From positions 124,001-188,000 of the forward strand of contig JAPDFW010000087.1 in the NCBI GenBank assembly GCA_028826165.1: a stretch of DNA of 64,000 nucleotides, in the 5' to 3' direction. Positions 32,685 to 48,030 of this stretch are shown one piece after another; position 1 is the first letter of the stretch; every line of letters begins with the position of its first letter. The notes below the pieces were generated by a model. That model was not told where the DNA came from and ran no database searches. It worked only from the letters and a program-made list of their open reading frames with translations. Position numbers and translations under genes: made by a program. The DNA is from Anaeramoeba ignava. Taxonomy: Eukaryota > Metamonada > Anaeramoebidae.

Positions 32685-35201
32685 TTATTTATCTTTTAAA
32701 ATAACAGACCATGGATGTTCTATTTCTCCATATTGTATTCCGATAATTTCTTTTTTAATTCTCTTAGTGATTTTTCCTGCACCAGAATTTGGATCATCAG
32801 GATCAAGTGGAATTTTATATTCTTGACCATGGAAATTAATCACATTAATTGGTGAAACAATAGCTGCAGTTCCAGCTCCAAACATTTCATACATCTTTTT
32901 TAATTTTTAAATATTGAATTGAATTGAATTGAATTGAATTGAATTGAATTGAATTGAATTGAATTAAATATTAAATATTCAATATTGAATTGAATTGAAT
33001 TGAATTGAATTGAATATTGAATTAAATATTAAATAGTGAATTGAATTGAAAATTGAATTGAATTAAATTAAATATTAAATATTCAATATTGAATTGAATT
33101 GAATTGAATTGAATTGAATTGAATTGAATTGAATTGAATTGAATTGAATTGAATATTGAATTGAATTGAATATTGAATTGAATTAAATATTAAATTGAAT
33201 TGAATATTGAATTGAATATTGAATATTAAATATTAAATATTAAATTGAATTGAATTGAATATTGAATTGAATTGAATTGAATTGAATTAAATATTGAAAT
33301 GAATTAAATTGAATTGATTTTGATAAAATACTCTGTTTTCTTTAACAGCTTCCATTAATTCTTCAATATTCCAATCTTTTTCAGAAACTTTGAATTCTCC
33401 CCAACCACGAGCTAAAGTTAAAATAGAATCTCTTGTAATTCCTGGAAGAATTAAACCATCATCAAGAGAAGCAGTAATCAATTCATCTTCACCATCTTTA
33501 TTTTTCCAAAATCCAAAAAGATTCATTGCACCAACTTCAGTAATCTTTTTTTCTGGACCATATAACCAAAGAATTTGTTCGCATCCTTTTTCAAGTGCTT
33601 TCATTCCAGGTAAAAGTGTTGGGCCATAATTTCCACCTAATTTTGCATTTCCTGTTCCTCCAACCCATGCTCGACAATATTCATCTTCTGCCCATAATTT
33701 TAATGGTTTAAATGCTGAAAAATATGGTCCAACTGGTGATAAGATGACATATATCTTCATTGATGTTGGAGTTCTTAAACCTAAAGCTGGCTATTTTCAT
33801 CCATTTTTGATTTTATTTAATTTAATTTTTATTTAATTTTGATTTTGATTTTGAATTGAATTGAATTTAATTTTGATTTGAATTTGAATTTGATTTTAAA
33901 TTTGATTTTGAATTTGAATTTGATTTTGAATTTGATTTTGAATTTGATTTTGATTTTGAATTTGATTTTGAATTGAATTGAATTTGAATTTGAATTTGAA
34001 TTTGAATTTAATTTTGATTTAAATTTGATTTAAATTTGAATTTGATTTAAATTTGAATTTGATTTTGATTTTGAATTTGAATTTGATTTTGAATTTGAAT
34101 TTGAATTTGATTTTGAATTTGATTTTGATTTTGATTTGAATTAATTTAAATTTACAGTTGTTCCAATTATTGTTGGTCTAATATAAAGTGAAAAATCTTC
34201 TTTTTCAGGAATCCAATCAGCATCAATTAAAACTAATTTTTCCAAACATTTCAACAATTCATCTGGATTAAAATCCTAATTTGATAATAAAAATATTAAA
34301 TATTGAATTGAATATTAAATATTGAATATTGAATTGAATTGAATTGAATATTAAATATTGAATATTGAATTGAATATTAAATATTGAATTGAATATTAAA
34401 TATTAAATATTAAATATTAAATTAAATATTGAATTGAATTGAATATTGAATTGAATTGAATTGAATTTTGAATATTAAATATTAAATATTAAATATTAAA
34501 TTAAATATTAAATATTAAATATTGAATATTGAATATTGAATTGAATTGAATTGAATTGAATTGAATTGAATTTTTGAATATTAAATATTAAATATTGAAT
34601 ATTGAATATTGAATTGAATTGAATATTGAATATTGAATATTAAATATTAAATATTAAATATTAAATATTGAAATATTGAATATTATATTTTGAATTGAAT
34701 TGTATTAAATATTAAATTGAATATTAAATTAAATATTAAATTAAATATTGAATTGAATTAAATTGAGAATTGAATTGAATATTGAATATTAAATATTGAA
34801 TATTGAATTGAATTTGAAAAGAAAAATACAGGTAAAGCAAGTCTTTTAGCAGTATTCAAAAATCTTTTCATATTTTGTTCAGGTCTAAAAAGTCGAACAT
34901 TTTTATTTTTGTCTTTATAAGCTTTCATGCCTTCAAAACCTTCAACAGAATAATGTAAAACCATAGTAGCAGGATCCATTTGAAAATTATGATAAGGCAA
35001 AATTCGAGGAGCAGAAAATCCTTGATCTTTAATCCAATCAACTTCAAGCATATGATCTGTGAAATTAATTCCAAACTTCATTGCATCTGGTTCTGGTTTC
35101 TTTTTTGGGTTCTTTGTTAGTTCAATTTTTAATTTTGTTGAATCAATATCGGGAAATTCGCCTTTTTCAAGAAATGGGTAAATTTCTGAATTTTTTTCCA
35201 T
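32685..35201 (-). CDS. BCAT: Branched-chain amino acid aminotransferase (fold type IV PLP)
   Basis: Exons 34830-35201, 34156-34275, 33332-33790, 32685-32894 (386 aa). Family landmarks in order: NFTDHMLEVDWI, PYHNFQMDPATMVLHYSVEGFEGMKAY, VRLFRPEQNMKRF, LIDADWIP, SLYIRPTIIGT, ILSPVGPYF, AWVGGTGNAKLGGNYGPT with the PLP-binding lysine, WLYGPEKKITEVGAMNLFGFW, LILPGITRDSIL, MFGAGTAAIVSP, IQYGEIEHPW. The mammalian redox CxxC reads AIVS here. It transfers the amino group between Leu/Ile/Val and 2-oxoglutarate. No mitochondrial targeting peptide is obvious, so a cytosolic enzyme is likelier. Introns 1 and 3 are TTGAA-type repeats, intron 2 is TTTGAATTTGA repeat; all splice junctions restore the frame. 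Confidence 0.93.
32895..33331. repeat. Intronic TTGAA array (BCAT intron 3)
   Basis: Near-perfect TTGAA tracts, some more than ten units long, alternating with TATTAAA. Donor GTATTTTATC and acceptor AAAAAAG flank it. Confidence 0.85.
33791..34155. repeat. Intronic TTTGAATTTGATTTTGA array (BCAT intron 2)
   Basis: Six-base TTTGAA/TTTGAT/TTTTGA units over about 310 nt. It differs from the TTGAA family in the other introns of the same gene but resembles 32460-32650. Confidence 0.85.
34276..34829. repeat. Intronic TTGAA/TATTAAA array (BCAT intron 1)
   Basis: Same family as 30660-31605 and 32895-33331, here with more TATTAAATAT units. It sits between the LALP and DFNPDELL exons. Confidence 0.85.
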
Positions 35202-36628
35202 TTTTTTGTTTTTTTTTTGTTTTTTGTTTTAAAGAAATGAAAAAAAAAAGAAAAAAATGAAAGACGTTTTTTAATAATAAATTTTTTTTTTCACAATAAA
35301 ATAAATCAATTCCAAATCATCAAATCAAAATATGAGTCACTTTTTCTTTTTATTTCTTTTTTTTTTGATCAAAATAAAAATAAAAATTTTTCATTTAAGA
35401 TTTTCTTTTTCTTTCCAATCCAAAAAAAAAATTTAATAAAAAATAAGTTTAATTTAATATTTAATTTATAAAATATAATTTAATATTTAATTTTATTATT
35501 TAAAATAATAATTTAATTGTTTTAGATTTAAATATTTTATTATTTAAATATTTAACATATAAATATAAAAAATGAAAATAGATTTAATTTAATATTTAAT
35601 TTAAAAATTAATTTAAAAATATAATTTAATATTTAATTTTATGTTTAAAATAATAATTTATTGTTTTAGATTTAAATATTTTATTATTTAAATATTTAAC
35701 ATATAAATATAAAAATGAAAATAGATTTAATTTAATATTTAATTTATAAATTAATTTAAAAATATAATTTAATATTTAATTTTATGTTTAAAATAATAAT
35801 TTAATGTTTTAGATTTAAATATTTTATTATTTAATTTTAACATATAAATATAAAAATAAGAATAGATTTAATTTAATATTTAATTTAAAATTAATTTAAA
35901 AATATAATTTAATATTTAATTTTATTATTAAAATAATAATTTAATGTTTTAGATTTTAAATATTTTCTTATTTAAATATTTAACATAAAAATATAAAAAT
36001 GAGAATAGATTTAATTTAATATTAAATTTATAAATTAATTTAAAAATATAATTTAATATTTAATTTTATTATTAAAATAATAATTTAATGTTTTAGATTT
36101 AAATATTTTATTATTTAAATATTTAACATATAAATATAAAAATAAGAATAAGTTTAATTTAATATTTAATTTTATAAATTAATTTAAAAATATAATTTAG
36201 TATTTAATTTTATTATTAAAATAATAATTTATTGTTTTAGATTTAAATATTTTATTATTTAAATATTTAACATATAAATATAAAAATAAGAATAGATTTA
36301 ATTTAATATTTAATTTAATATTTAATTTAAAAATATAATTTAATATTTAGTTTTATGTTTAAAATAATAATTTATTGTTTTAGATTTAAAAATTTTATTA
36401 TTTAAATATTTAACATAAAAATATAAAAAATGAAAATAGATTTAATTTATAAATTAATTTAAAAATAATAAAAAAAGAACAAAATAAGACAAAATTTTTT
36501 TTCCTTTTTTTCAAATTCCACTTTTTTTTCCTTTTTCCTTTTTCAAATTCCACTTTTTCCTTTTTTTTCAATTTTTTTTTCCTTTTTTTTTATTCATTTT
36601 TTTCTTTTTTTAAAAAACAAAAAACAAA
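35202..36628. repeat. Intergenic spacer with ~144-bp satellite family A
   Basis: 35202-35445 is A/T-rich spacer. From 35450 to 36465 the TGTTTTAGATTTAAATATTT monomer (about 35519, 35662, 35805 and onward, 143-144 bp) repeats about seven times; it is the family seen at 15850-16865. 36510-36570 holds two copies of AAATTCCACTTTTTTCC-like sequence about 100 bp ahead of the start codon of BTB-TLDc gene 2. Confidence 0.9.
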
Positions 36629-39080
36629 ATGAATAAAAATAATAATAACCAAATTCGAAATGAAAATGCAAATCAAAATGAAAATGCAAATCAAAATGCA
36701 AATCAAATTGAAATGAAAAATTTAGAAAAAAAAGTAACAAAAAATTTAATTAAAGATTATTCAAACCTTTTAAATGGAAATTCATTTACTGATTTTTCAA
36801 TTTTTGTTGAGAATGAATCAAATCATTTTGAAATTAAAGTTCATAAATCAATTTTATCTTCAAGATCTCCTTTTTTTAATGAGTTTTTAAGAGAAGAAAA
36901 CGATATTGATAAAATTTTTTTAAGCCAATTTAATAAAAAAGAAATGGAATCAATTTTGAGTTATATTTATTATGGAAATATTTCTTTTGAGAATCAAGAA
37001 AATCTTATTCAATTACTAGAAATTTCAATTTATTTTAAATTAGATTTATTGAAAGAATTTATTCAAAAAAAAATTTCAAATTCAATTAATTATTCAAATT
37101 TTTTCCAATTTTTTTTCCAAAATCGAAATTTAAAATTAAAAGAAATTGAAATAAAATGTTTTGAATTAATAAATCAAAATTTTTCCCAAATTCAGAATAA
37201 TGAGAATTTATTCAATTTAACTAAAGAAGAAATTATCAAATTTATTCAATTTAAACAAGAAAAAAAAGAAATTTTTCAATTTGATTTTTTTCAATTTTTA
37301 AATAATTGGATTAAAAAAAGAAATCAAGAGATTAAAAGGAAAGAAAAGGTTATTTCATTCTTTTTTTTCATTATTTGATAAAGATTCAATTCCAAAACAA
37401 GATTTTGATAAATTAAAAGATTTTGATTTGCTTCCAAATTCTTTTTTAATTAATTTTGAAAGAATTAATCTTGAAATTCAAGATCAAGAAAATCAGGAGA
37501 AAATTAAAAAAGAAGAGGAAATTGAAGTGAAATTGAAGAAGCAAATCAAAGATCAAAATCAAGAAATTGAAGATAAAAACAAGGAAATTGAAGAGAAATG
37601 GAAGAAAGAAATTGAAAATAAAGATAAACAAATTAAAGATAAAAACAAGGAAATTGAAGATAAAAACAAAGAAATTGAGAATAAAGATAAACAAATTAAA
37701 GATAAAGACAAAGAAATTGAGGAGAAATGGAAGAAAGAAATTGAAAATAAAGATAAACAAATTAAAGATAAAAACAAGGAAATTGAAGATAAAAACAAGG
37801 AAATTGAGAATAAAGATAAACAAATTGAAGATAAAAACAAGGAAATTGAAAGAAATGGAAGAAAAAAACAAGAATAAAGAAATTGAAGATAAATGGAAGA
37901 AAGAAATTGAGAATAAAGATAAACAAATTAAAGATAAAAACAAAGAAATTGAAGATAAATGGAAGAAGGAAATTGAGAATAAAGATAAACAAATTAAAGA
38001 TAAAAACAAGGAAATTGAAGAGAAATGGAAGAAAGAAATTGAGAATAAAGATAAACAAATTGAAGATAAAGACAAAGAAATTGAGGAGAAATGGAAGAAA
38101 GAAATTGAGAATAAAGATAAACAAATTGAAGATAAAAACAAGGAAATTGAAGATAAATGGAAGAAAGAAATTGAGAATAAAGATAAACAAATTAAAGATA
38201 AAGACAAAGAAATTGAAGAGAAATGGAAGAAAGAAATTGAGAATAAAGATAAACAAATTAAAGATAAAGACAAAGAAATTGAAGAGAAATGGAAGAAAGA
38301 AATTGAAGATAAAGATAAACAAATTAAAGATAAAAACAAGGAAATTGAAGAGAAATGGAAGAAAGAAATTGAGAATAAAGATAAACAAATTAAAGATAAA
38401 GACAAAGAAATTGAAGATAAATGGAAGAAAGAAGTTGAGAAAATGAAACCAATTTTTGATAAATATCGAGTACAATATAAAAAAGATTTGCAATATTTAA
38501 AACAAATAAAAGAATTCCAAAAGATTTTTTCAGATTCAGAAATTAAAATATTGAATATGTTAAGAAATTATATGAATGGATAAATGATAATGATTTTTTT
38601 TCTAAAATGAAAAAAGGATTTTCAGCAAAAAGAAATGGATTTAATTCTCAAAATTGGCATAAAGCAGTTGATGGGAAAGGAAAAACATTAGTTCTTATCA
38701 AAACAAAAGATAATTTTATTTTTGGAGGTTTTACTCAAGTTGGATTTAAATATGTTCAATCAAATGGAGAATGGAGTAATGATCCAAATGCATTTATTTT
38801 TTCATTAAGAAATGATAAAAGAGATAGAAAACCTGTAAAGTTTACAATCAAACAAGGTAAAGAAGGAAATGCAATTCTTTCTTATTCAGGTTATGGTCCA
38901 TTTTTTGGTGATGGAAATGATTTTTGGTTAAATTCTAATTTACAACCTGGTCAATCAAATTTTGGTTCTACTTATAATCTTCCTAATGGAATTACTTATG
39001 ATACAGATTCAGGTAAAAGTTATTTAGCTGGTTCTTATGATAAATGGGTTGTTGATGAAGTTGAAACTTATTTCATTTAA
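36629..39080 (+). pseudogene. BTB-BACK-coiled-coil-TLDc protein, copy 2 (three frame breaks)
   Basis: Paralogue of 17271-18931 with nearly identical BTB and BACK regions (FTDFSIFVEN, VHKSILSSRSPFF, ILSYIYYGNI) and the same TLDc end (FIFGGFTQVGF, DPNAFIFSLRN, SYLAGSYDKWVVDEVE). The coiled coil is much longer: about a dozen 22-residue units of type KDKNKEIEEKWKKEIENKDKQI, i.e. a 66-bp tandem repeat from 37560 to 38440. Comparison with copy 1 shows frame changes near 37345, near 37850 and at 38530-38545 (net four bases lost after FSDSEI). Three separate breaks make a decayed copy plausible, but other conserved genes here also carry single-base breaks, so sequencing error may explain part of it. 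Confidence 0.65.
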
Positions 39081-40211
39081 TTTCATATTTTTAATTTTTT
39101 TTTTCAAAATTGAATTCTATTTTCTTTTACTTTTAATCAAATTAAATTCTTCCAAACAATAAAAAGGGAAAACAAAACAAATTTTAAAACTTTAAATTTC
39201 AATTTAAAAATATCATTAAAAATTTAATTTTTAATATTCAATTCAATTTATTTCAATATTCAATATTCAATTCAATTCAATTCAATTCAATTCAATTCAA
39301 TTCAATATTCAATTCAATTTAATTCAATATTTAATATTCAATATTTAATATTTAATATTCAATTCAATTCAATTCAATTCAATTCAAATTCAATTTCAAT
39401 ATTTTCAATATTCAATTCAATATTTCCAATATTTCAATATTTATTCAATTCAATATTCAATATTCAATATTTAATTCAATATTTAATATTCATTCAATTT
39501 TTCAATATATTCAATATTCAATATTCATTCAATATTTCAATTTATTCATTTTTAATATTTTATTTATTATTCAATATTCAATTCAATATTTAATTTAATA
39601 TTCTAATTCAATATTCAATTCAATTCAATTCAATTATTTATTTTATTCCCAATATTTCAGTTATTCAATTCAATATTCAATTCAATATTCAATATTCAAT
39701 TTAATTCAATATTTAATATTCATTTAAATATTCAATTCAATATTTAATATTCAATCCATATTCAATATTCAATTCAATTCAATATTTTAATATTTAATAT
39801 TTAATTCAATTCAATTCAATTTAATATTCAATTTAATTCAATATTCAATTCAATCCAATTCAATATTTAATATTTAATATTTAATATTCAATATTTAATA
39901 TTCAATATTTAATATTTAATTCAATATTTAATATTCAATTCAATTCAATTTAATTCAATTCAATTCAATTCAATTCAATTTAATTCAATTCAATATTTAA
40001 TATTCAATTCAATTTAATATTCAATTTAATATTCAATTCAATATTTAATATTCAATTTAATATTCAATATTTAATTCAAATTATTTGTATTTGATTTAAT
40101 TGGAATAAAAATGGAAAAAGAAATTTATTATTTGTTTGTTTCAAATTTAATTTTCGAAAATCAATCCAAAAAGAAAAAGAAGAAAAAGAAAAAGAAAAAG
40201 AAGAAAATTTT
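39081..40211. repeat. Intergenic TTCAA/TTTAA/TATTCAA array
   Basis: 39220-40080 is TTCAATTCAATATTTAATATTCAA repeat, the reverse complement of the intronic TTGAA family. 40168-40205 is an AAG/AAAAAG run that gives a false Lys frame. No gene seen. Confidence 0.85.
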
Positions 40212-41316
40212 CTATTTTTCATTTCCCCAATATTCCAAATCAATATTCATTTCATTCAAAATCATTAAAGCAGTTTCATGTTTTGCAGAAACTTTATTTG
40301 GTCTTTCTTTAGCGATGAAAGATCTTTTTAAATGAGGCATATAAATTTCAACAGCAAAACCAAAATTAACTTTTCTTGGATTTTTTGCTTGAGGAGGAGC
40401 GAAATTATTTCCTACGCAATATTCATGAAGAATTTGAAATGGTGTTTTATCAAATATTTCAGTCCATTGATCTTTATCATAAGTTTCGATTTTTGGGGGT
40501 GTTCGATAATCATATCTATCATCTTCATTTGGAGAATCCCAATCAACTTTGTTTAGCAAAATAAATTAAAATATAAAATAAGATTAAAAATTTAATTTAT
40601 AAATTAAAATTAAGATTAAAATTAAGATTAAAATTAAAATTAATAATTATAAATTAATAATTAAAATTAAAATTAAAATCAAGATTAAAATTATAATTAA
40701 AATTAAAATTAAAATTAAAATTAAAATTAAAATTAAAATTAAAATTAAAATATAAAATTAAAATTAAAATTCAAATTAAAATTAAAATTAAAATTAAAAT
40801 TAAAATTAAAATTAAAATTAAAATTAAAATTAAAATTAAAATTAAAATTAAAATTAAAATTAAAATTAAAATTAAAATTAAGATTAAAATTAAAATTAAA
40901 ATTAAAATTAAAATTAAAATTAAGATTAAAATTAAAATTAAAATTAAAATTAAAATTAAAATTAAAATTAAAATTAAAATTAAAATTAAAATTAAAATTA
41001 AAATTAAAATTAATAAAATTAAAATTAAAATTAAAATTAAAATTAAAATTAAAATTAAAATTAAAATTAAAATTAAAATTAAAATTAAAATTAAAATCAT
41101 AATTAAAATTAAAATTAAAATCAAAATTAAAATTAAAAGAATAAAAAGATTTAAAAGTAAAATAAACAGAATAAAAAGTTGGCAAATTTTTAATTTTGAA
41201 AAATATATCTAACCTTGAACTCCTCTATTTATTTAATTTAATTTAATTTAAAATAAAAATTTTTAAAATTATGAAATTTTTGAAATTAAAAAAAATAAAA
41301 CAAACCTTTTTGACAT
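40212..41316 (-). CDS. Small dsRNA-binding-domain-like protein with two 11-nt exons
   Basis: Exon 1 41306-41316 and exon 2 41214-41224 are 11 nt each; exon 3 is 40212-40546 (118 aa). Joined they read MSKRGVQVDWDSPNEDDRYDYRT in phase, removing a TTG pseudo-start at 40559. Residues ~38-105 resemble a dsRBD: TPFQILHEYC (helix 1), FGFAVEIYM and RSFIAKERP (strands), then NKVSAKHETALMILNEM (KxxA helix 2). The family binds A-form RNA; no catalytic domain is attached. Intron 2 (40547-41213) is a 667-nt AAAATT hexamer array. The start codon is 85 bp from the divergent Nup62 gene. Confidence 0.55.
40580..41145. repeat. AAAATT hexamer array inside an intron
   Basis: Very regular AAAATT units (about 75 in the cleanest part) with rare AGATT or TAAATT changes. 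The Asn-Phe and Ile-Leu frames it opens on the minus strand are artefacts. Confidence 0.9.
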
Positions 41317-41401
41317 TTAAACAAAAAAAAAATGAAAAATGAAAAATGAAAAAAAATGAAAAAAAAAAATTTCATTTTTTTTCCTTTTTTGTTTTTTAAA
41401 A

Positions 41402-44043
41402 ATGTTTACACACCAGAATAAAACAAGTATATTCGGAAATCGAACACAAAACCAAACACCAACTCAACAAAATCAAAGCAGAACAAGTATATTTGGAAAT
41501 AAGACACAAACACAAACACAAACTCAAGGAAGAACAAGTTTATTTGGAAATCAGAATCAAAATCAAAATCAACAAAATCAACAAAATCAAACACAAGGCA
41601 GAACAGGTTTATTTGGAAATCAAAATCAAAATCAAAATCAACAAAATCAAACACAACAAAAATCAACTTTATTTGGAAATCAAAATCAAAATCAACAAAA
41701 TCAAACTCAAGGAAGAACAGGATTATTTGGAAATCAAAATCAAAATCAAAATCAAAATCAACAAAATCAAACACAAGGAAGAACAGGTTTATTTGGAAAT
41801 CAAAATCAAAATCAAAATCAAAATCAACAAAATCAAACACAACAAAAATCAACTTTATTTGGAAATCAAAACCAAAATCAACAAAATCAAACTCAAGGAA
41901 GAACAGGTTTATTTGGAAATCAAAATCAACAAAATCAACAAAATCAACAAAATCAAACTCAAGGAAGAACAGGTTTATTTGGAAATCAGAATCAAAATCA
42001 AAATCAACAAAATCAAACACAACAAAAATCAACTTTATTTGGAAATCAAAATCAAAATCAAAATCAAAAATCAAAATCAAAATCAAAATCAAAATCAAAA
42101 TCAAACACAAGGCAGAACAGGTTTATTTGGAAATCAAAATCAAGCACAACAAACTCAACAAACTCAACAAAAATCAACTTTATTTGGAAATCAAAATCAA
42201 CAAAATCAACAAAATCAAACACAAGGAAGAACAGGTTTATTTGGAAATCAAAATCAAAATCAACAAAATCAAACTCAACAAACTCGACAAACACAACAAA
42301 CTCAACAAACTCAACAAAAATCAAGTTTATTTGGAAATAATAAAACTCAAACTCAACAAACACAACAAACTCAACAAAAATCAAGTTTATTTGGGAATAA
42401 TAAAACTCAAACCCAAATTTCTACTAATCCTGTTTTATTTGCAAATAAATCACAAAATCAAAATCAAACTCAACAAACTCAACAAACTCAACAAACTCAA
42501 CAAACACAACAAAAATCAAGTTTATTTGGAAATAATAAAACTCAAACTCAACAAACACAACAAAATCAACAAAAATCAAGTTTATTTGGGAATAATAAAA
42601 CTCAAACACAGCAAACACAACAAACACAACAAACACAACAAACACAACAAAACCAAAACCAAAACCAAAACCAAAACCAAAACCAAAACCAAACTCAACA
42701 AAATCAAACTCAACAAAATCAAACACAACAAACACAACAAACACAACAAAATCAACAAAAATCAACTTTATTTGGAAATAATAAAACTCAAACACAACAA
42801 ACACAACAAACTCAACAAAAATCAAGTTTATTTGGAAATAATAAAACTCAAACACAACAAACACAACAAAATCAAACACAACAAACACAACAAAATCAAA
42901 CACAACAAACACAACAAACTCAACAAACTCAACAAAATCAAAACCAAACTCAACAAACACAACAAAAATCAAGTTTATTTGGGAATAATAAAACTCAAAT
43001 TCAACAAACACAACAAACAAAACAAAACCAAAACCAAAACCAAAACCAAAACCAAAACCAAAACCAAAACCAAAACCAAAATCAAAATCAAAATCAAAAC
43101 CAAACTCAACAAACACAACAAAATCAACAAAAATCAAGTTTATTTGGGAATAATAAAAATCAAACACAACAAACTCAACAAACTCAACAAAAATCAAGTT
43201 TATTTGGGAATAATAAAAATCAAACTCAACAAACTCAACAAACTCAACAAAAATCAAGTTTATTTGGGAATAATAAAAATCAAACTCAACAAACTCAACA
43301 AAATCAACAAAATCAACAAACTCAACAAACTCAAACTCAACAAACTCAACAAACTCAAAATCAAGATCAAAGCAAAACACAAACAAAAAAAGTTTTATTC
43401 GCCAATACAAATCAAAACCCAAGCAAAGAACAAGCAAAAGAAAAAGTATCTAAAATCCAGAAAAAAAACTTACGAGGAATTCGAGACTTATGGAGTGAAG
43501 AAATTGAAACATCAATAAAAGAATTTACAGTAAAAGCAATGGAAACAAAAAATTTAGATGGAGAAATTAACAAGAATTTAGATAAAATTATCAAATTCCA
43601 AAAGCAAGTTGAATTAGCACAACAATCATTTCAAGAATTAGATGAAGATTTAGATTCAATTGAATCACAACAAATTGAAATTTCTGATCTAATTGATCGA
43701 TTAGATCATGAAATTGACGAAATCTTTGCAAATTCAACAGAATTGGAAAAACATCCTGTTGTGATTGAAAGAGAAAACACTTATGGACTCGGTGTCACTA
43801 TTGATTCTCAGTTGATTTTTATTCGTGAAAATTTATTAGAACTTGTTACTCGTTTTAATTTGGCTCAAAATCATCAAGAAAAAGAATGAATCAGTTTTTG
43901 TTCAAATTTCTAAAATTTTGGATCATCATTTGAACTCTTTGAAATGGATTGATAAAAATGAAGCCATTTTAAAACCGAAAGTACAACAACTTGCAGAAGC
44001 TATTCAAAAAGCTTATTTAGAACAAAGTTATTTCCGAAAATAA
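41402..44043 (+). CDS. NUP62: Nucleoporin Nup62/Nsp1 with LFG repeats (two frame breaks)
   Basis: Three frames joined by two extra bases (in the CAAAAATC run near 42066, and in GAAAAAGAATG near 43880) give ~879 aa. Residues ~1-660 are Gln/Asn/Thr-rich with about 25 repeats centred on SIFGN, GLFGN, TLFGN or SLFGNNKTQ. The C-terminal ~215 residues are the coiled-coil Nsp1_C domain: LWSEEIETSIKEF, FQKQVELAQQSF, LDSIESQQIEISDLIDRLDHEID, ISKILDHHLNSLKWIDKNEAIL. The last matches the Nup62 signature helix. Nup62 sits in the central channel with Nup54 and Nup58; FG repeats form the permeability barrier. Both breaks lie in simple sequence and the C-terminus past the second is conserved, so I read them as errors, not decay. 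Confidence 0.85.
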
Positions 44044-47247
<3,204 letters not shown>

Positions 47248-48030
47248 GAAAAATTATGATATCGTTCGTTTTAATTATAAAAATTCTCAAAAGAAAAATT
47301 GAAAAAAATTTAAAAAAAAAAAACGTTCATCTGATTTTTAAATTTAATAATTTAAAAATTTTAAAAATAAATTTAAAAATAAGAAAATAAATTTAAATTT
47401 AATCGTTCTTCTTCTTATAAAAATCCTCAAAAAGAAAAAAATTAAAAACAAATTTAAACAGAAATTTAAAAATAAATTTAAAAAGAAATTTAAAAATAAA
47501 TTTAAAAACAAATTTAAACAGAAATTTAAAAATAAATTTAAAAATAAATTTAAAAATAAATTTAAAAATAAATTTAAAAACAAATTTAAAAATAAATTTA
47601 AAAATAAATTTAAACAGAAATTTAAAAACAAATTTAAAAATAAATTTAAAAATAAATTTAAAAATAAATTTAAAAATAAATTTAAACAGAAATTTAAAAA
47701 TAAATTTAAAAATAAATTTAAAAATAAATTTAAAAATAAATTTAAAAATAAATTTAAAAATAAATTTAAAACAGAATTTAAAAATAAATTTGTTTTTCAA
47801 CATTTTCATTTCCATTTTCATTTCCATTTTTTTTTTGTGAAATGAACAAGAAAAGAAAAAAAAAATTTTTTTGAAAAAGAAAAAAAAGTGGAACAAAGAA
47901 AAAAAATTTTTTTGATTTAAAAAAAAAAACTGATTTAACTCAAGATATCATACATTGAGTAAATTCAAAATATTTTTGATTTTGATTTTTGATTTTTGAT
48001 TTTGATTTTGTTTTTGATTTTGATTTTGAT
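47248..48030. repeat. 3' spacer with 12-bp AAATTTAAAAAT array
   Basis: 47320-47340 repeats AAAACGTTCATCTGATTTT from the end of the helicase gene (47202-47220), a small duplicated fragment. 47420-47790 is a 12-bp tandem repeat (AAATTTAAAAAT with AACAG and AAC variants). 47880 has AAAAAGTGGAAC. Phe-Lys frames across the array are artefacts. No gene seen. Confidence 0.8.

Noticed and set aside
37446-38493. Long minus-strand frames of Phe/Ile/Leu/Ser repeats
   Set aside because: Antisense shadows of the 66-bp coiled-coil repeat of BTB-TLDc copy 2; the same holds for 18131-18334.
40745-41185. Asn-Phe and Ile-Leu repeat proteins
   Set aside because: All frames of an AAAATT hexamer array are open; the region is an intron between two in-phase exons.
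41406-43437. Minus-strand and +1/+2 frames through the Nup62 repeats
   Set aside because: Open only because AAT CAA repeats lack stops in several frames; no domain present.
47344-47896. Phe/Leu/Lys repeat proteins
   Set aside because: Frames of the 12-bp AAATTTAAAAAT array.
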